From Gorsachius magnificus (Eukaryota; Chordata; Aves; Pelecaniformes; Ardeidae): a DNA stretch of 64,000 nucleotides. The stretch is from the NCBI GenBank assembly GCA_034008185.1, contig CM067082.1, forward strand, positions 9,904,984 through 9,968,983, read 5' to 3'. Numbering within the stretch: the stretch's first letter is position 1; the number at the start of each line of letters is the position of its first letter. The notes beneath the pieces are model-generated. The model saw only the letters and a program-made list of their open reading frames with translations. It made no database searches and was not told the DNA's origin. Below are positions 59,901-64,000 of the stretch, in pieces. A program made the translations under genes and the position numbers.

Positions 59901-62900
59901 CTACTTCCTTCCCCGCCTCTCAGAAAATGGATTTTTCAAAACAAAATTTTTTAAGACTATCTATTTCAGGAAAGATGGCATTTCCACTCATTTACATGAG
60001 ACCAGTACTGTAGCAGTCCTCAGACATGACAACCTAAAAATTATACTTAAACATATCTGATTCTCACTACTGCCCTATGTTCTGAACATGTTTCCCTTGT
60101 TTCTCCCCTTCTTCATTCCTTGCAAAAATCTTGGCTTTATTGTGATATGAAACGATACAGTTCTTCAGTCTCTAAAATTAATAATTTTGAATCCACTTTG
60201 ATTTTACAGATTAAATCCTGAACTACTGAGGTCAGCCAGAATTTTGCTATGCTTTTAAAATACATCCTACAGCTCAGTAACCTAATGGCAGGCATGCGAT
60301 GTATGGTCCAGTTCCGTTTAAGGTGTTAAGCTTGTGCGCCAGCCTCATTCCGCTTGAATGATCCTTGTCATGAATACTCCACCCATTTTGACTATCTGAG
60401 AAAAAAGGAGAGGCATAATTTGCTGTTAAAAGGCAAAATATTTGGACTGTTGGAGACAAACCTGGTGAGTGGATTCTGATGCCAGCTGATCCCCAAGGGA
60501 GGGCAGTGTCCTTTTTGCTCCTTCCATTGGAGCCCAGTATCTGTACCCCTGAGGATCTCACCTCTGGCAGGAGGACATGCAGGGGAAGACAGTCCTCTTG
60601 GAGAGTGGGTTTCAATACACTGGAGGTTTAAACATCAAATCCAACACTTCATACCCCAACCTGCAAATTCCTGGCAGTCAGGTCACAGAAGCATGGTGTG
60701 GTATGGTCCTGGTTAGACTCTTAACCAAGCTTTCCATTTTTGATGTAGCTCTAATAATATATGAGATGCACAGAGAAGGAGAGTGGAAAATGCTATCCTA
60801 CATTAGGGCCTGAAGGATTTAACTAAAACCAGCCTGAAATTAGCTTGAACCCGTGAGGTGTTTTAGCACAGTTCTCTTACTAGAATAGAATGATAGGAAA
60901 GATTTTCAAAGCTGATCTGGCCAAAAGAGTGAAGATCACTTGTGTATGGACATATTTAGCTGTTTCCAGGTCAGGCAAGCACCTATGTGTGTCTGATTAC
61001 ACAACACCAGGTGCATGACAGTTGCCCTAAATAGGGACAACGCTGCAGATCTAAGGTCTCTATGGGCAACTGGGCTCCAACACAATGCTTAGCTCAGTGT
61101 TTATGAACAAAAAAGCAATCAGATACGACAAAGAGTAACAAATTATGTTTATCATGGAAAAGGAGACAAATTTAACCTTTTTTCAAATCATACTTCAGTT
61201 TCACTGGGTGCTCAGCACAAGTGAGAACTACACGGGAGGGCAGAAGTCTGCTGCTGCGGGATCAATGAATCCTCTCTAAAACTGATAGCTGAATAATTAA
61301 GACAGACAGTGCTTCCATCAATCCTCTCTTAACCATGAATTGCTTCAGTGCTATATTTACAGATTTTACATAATCTTAAATGTTGCTTATGATATAATGA
61401 AGAAAACCCGCAGGTTGCCAGCTTAAATAATATTTCACGTGTGTGTTAAAATGAGTTATCCATCCCTATTCATTTATGTCATTACAGTCCTGGGACTCGG
61501 GCAATCTTAATTTTGATTTATTTACAGTATTATAATATATTTTGCTGCAGTATGGAGCTAAACTATTTTTTAAATAATGATGCAGATTGGGTTATTACTC
61601 AAAAGTAGAACAAAAAAATCAACAGATGTAACAGATATATTTAAACTAATTACCAACACATCACAGCAGAAACAGGCACATGGCGCGTGGATTCTTTTTC
61701 CTGTACCAACCATCTGATCCAAGCCTGTGATCATTAATTTAGCACATGCTGAATTGTATTCTCAAATACATCTCAAAAAAAAATAATCAACATGTTCTTC
61801 AGTTTTCAGATTCCAGTCATTCTGTTGTGGACACCCTTCATTTAAAGGTTATCTGGACCTTGATAGCCAACAGGATTATTTATCAATTAAACGTCTAATG
61901 GCCCAGTTCTGCAGATGTTGAAATTGTTACATGATGGTTGCCTCTTGGCAGCAATCACTGAATATCTGGAGTGAATTTTGTCAGCTGCCACAAATTGAAC
62001 TCAAACTGAAGTCTTAGAGACAGAGGTAGGTGTGGGGGAAAAGAAGGGAAGGAGGGTCAGAGCACACCCTTGCCAATGGGTTCGGTGAGCTGTAGCTTAT
62101 TGGTTGTCTTTGAATCTCCTACCAGCTGGACTTCCAGCAAGTCCCCAGTAAAATTATAACACGTGCAGGTTGAACTGGGATGTGCACAGCTAAAAGCTGT
62201 GCTAGAGCTTCAGTTTACAACGTGTAACTCTGAAGAATTAGATGATATCAACTCCTGACCAGTGGGAAAGAGAACAAGTAAAACATGAACAAATGCACTT
62301 CCACGAGCTGTCCACATTAGTGAGGTGGCTCTCATGAATCAAGTTACGTGTGTTAACAAGATGCTGAAGTTTGCTCCCTTTGTTAGAAAGGAAAACTCTC
62401 GCTTTTTCACATGCAGAAATTGCATCTTTTTTACAGTTATTCAAGGTCCTTGCAGAGGAGGTTTCTGAGTCATGCAGCTTTTTATTTCATTAGCAACAAA
62501 ATCACCACAATGAGTGATATTAAACCTACACAAAGAACAGCACAAATATTTGAAAAATTAGCATTGGCAGGAAAGATAGCAAACCTGTTGCTGCCTCGTG
62601 CCTGATCTAGAGCCTGAAAAAGTAGACCGGGTGGCTGTTGCTGAGGGAGATGCTGACATTTACACAGAGAGGTCAATAGTCTTGGACCTTTCCAGCAACA
62701 GTAGATGCTATTCTGTCTCTAAAACTTCTCTGAACTTGGATCTCCAGTGAAACCCAGCTCTTTGTTACTGTCCTTTCTTTTGCCACCACTCAGCTTCTGA
62801 GATGGTAGAAAAAGAATGGGACAAAATTTGGTATCAGGGAGACCAATGAGATTTTCTAAAAGTTCCTAATGCACCTGAGGTCAACAGCATCACTGATAGC

Positions 62901-64000
62901 TGAAAGGCAAAGTAAAATCCATATTAACCCCAACACCTATGATTGATCTGTGTCTATCTGGTTTTTAATATCTATATGGCTATAGTACCAAAGACCCCAG
63001 TAACTTAGACTTTAACAAGTTGATCTTCATAAGGAAGGAAGGAAAAAAGAAATAATTATTCCTGCTAGATATGTGGGAAATGGAGGTATATAAAGATTAC
63101 ATTGGAAATCTCAAAAAAAGCAGGGAATAAAAAACAAAGGTTCAGGCTGTTATACAGAGCTGGGGATATTTTTACACTGGTGCTGTCTTATTGCCTGGCA
63201 GAATGTGTCTTCTCCCCTTCCCATCTGACTTCCACCCAAAGAAGCATCTGCCCCACCACCCATGTGGTGGGTGGGCACTCTGGAGGGTGTTGGAAATGAG
63301 AAGAATCTGTGTTTGTCAACAAAGTTGGGAATTATTCCTCAATCAAACAGCACCACAGTACAAAATTTCGTAAGATCACTCATTACCTACCCTAACTGTT
63401 CCCTTAGTTGCCTTCATGATGCCATCTCATGACCTTGTCCTTACAGAAGCACAAATCTCCCAGTTTCCCCAAACCCTCAGCTTCCCTTAGCCCCAAGGAG
63501 CTGCTGTTTCCACAGCTCTCCTTCATCTCAGGCCTCCTGGTTCCTCCTCTCCCTCACTGCTTCAGGTGAGCTTAGCGTAAGAGGCAGAGGAGGGAAGGGG
63601 ACTTTGTGAGGGGCACCATGTCAGGTACCTCCACCTGGTACATGATGTGATAATTTCTGATAGACCTGAACGGTGCTTATAGCCAGGGTGGGCAGCCAGG
63701 CAGCACTGGTGGGGAGAAACTCTCAGCGTGGCCATTCATGCCTCTGAGAATGGGAGTGTTTGCTCTTTCTGGCTGTTCTTTGGGAACACTCACTGTCACA
63801 AATTCCTCTGCCTCAGACTGGCACGTAGGGCTTGATCTGTGCCCTGCCGCTCCACAGCCCATGTGCATCGGGTACCAAAGGGTGAGAGCTGCAGGAGTGG
63901 GTTATTGCAGACCATCCAAAGAGCCTTTCCTTCCCCTCAACCTGGGACTGGCACAGCACCAAAGTGCCACGGGAGGGATCACATTCAGCCCCTGCCTCCA
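53904..64000. other. Unique DNA, 10 kb without a recognised gene
   Basis: AT-rich, repeat-poor DNA up to the window end. It contains T runs at 54093-54105 and 54130-54153. The second lies directly before an exon-like 38-bp plus-strand segment (54158-54195). I found no CR1, LTR, RNA gene or recognisable coding exon. The last 500 bp are GC-moderate with no clear feature. Confidence 0.5.
54130..54153. repeat. Poly(T) run of about 24
   Basis: A long uninterrupted T run followed by ACAG. It may be a reversed poly(A) or simply a strong polypyrimidine tract. Its length is unreliable in assemblies. Confidence 0.9.

Overview
The window looks like nuclear DNA from a bird. At least a dozen pieces are CR1 LINE copies that keep the CR1 3' terminal repeat of ATTCTATG-type units and ORF2 reverse-transcriptase reading frames. 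Several solo LTRs resemble avian ERVL and ERVK-like families. The background is AT-rich, intron-like or intergenic DNA. The number of LTRs with intact target-site duplications (TSDs) fits a neoavian lineage, but I cannot name the species. There are no operons, CRISPR arrays or convincing tRNA/rRNA genes, and no complete ordinary protein-coding gene can be read. Nearly all sizeable open frames are CR1 ORF2 remnants, shadows inside LTRs, or chance frames.

Layout. 1-24 kb is mostly unique AT-rich DNA carrying four CR1 copies (4.97-5.98, 10.12-10.37, 14.65-16.86 and 23.55-23.65 kb). At about 24.1-25.1 kb there is a CpG island with a minus-strand housekeeping-type promoter: a ZNF143/THAP11-type element, a YY1-type AAGATGGCGGC box, GC boxes, a CACGTG E-box and a consensus splice donor. 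A gene probably runs leftwards from there. I list four low-confidence candidate coding exons (23.5, 21.3, 19.4 and 12.1-12.4 kb) whose reading phases happen to be compatible. I could not identify the product, and equally good-looking splice pairs occur as decoys.

25.03-26.8 kb, just upstream of that promoter, is one CR1 split by two independent solo LTRs of the same family, each with its own 5-bp TSD. Further solo LTRs lie at 28.4, 30.1, 39.3 (itself split by a 326-bp LTR with a 6-bp TSD), 46.1 and 50.7 kb, with a degraded GC-rich LTR-like block at 43.8-44.4 kb. More CR1 copies lie at 40.25-41.08, 41.6-42.08, 44.45-45.13 (nested), 47.6-48.16 and 53.48-53.90 (double) kb. The rest (31.1-39.3 and 53.9-64 kb, with smaller gaps) is unique DNA in which I recognise no gene.

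How the parts relate. The only inferred functional unit is the CpG-island promoter and the gene to its left. The repeats are insertions on both sides, and their nesting gives relative ages. I saw no new multi-gene system. The points most worth a second look are the nested insertions with readable TSDs beside the promoter, the split of the main LTR family into two sub-types, and the candidate minus-strand exon chain.
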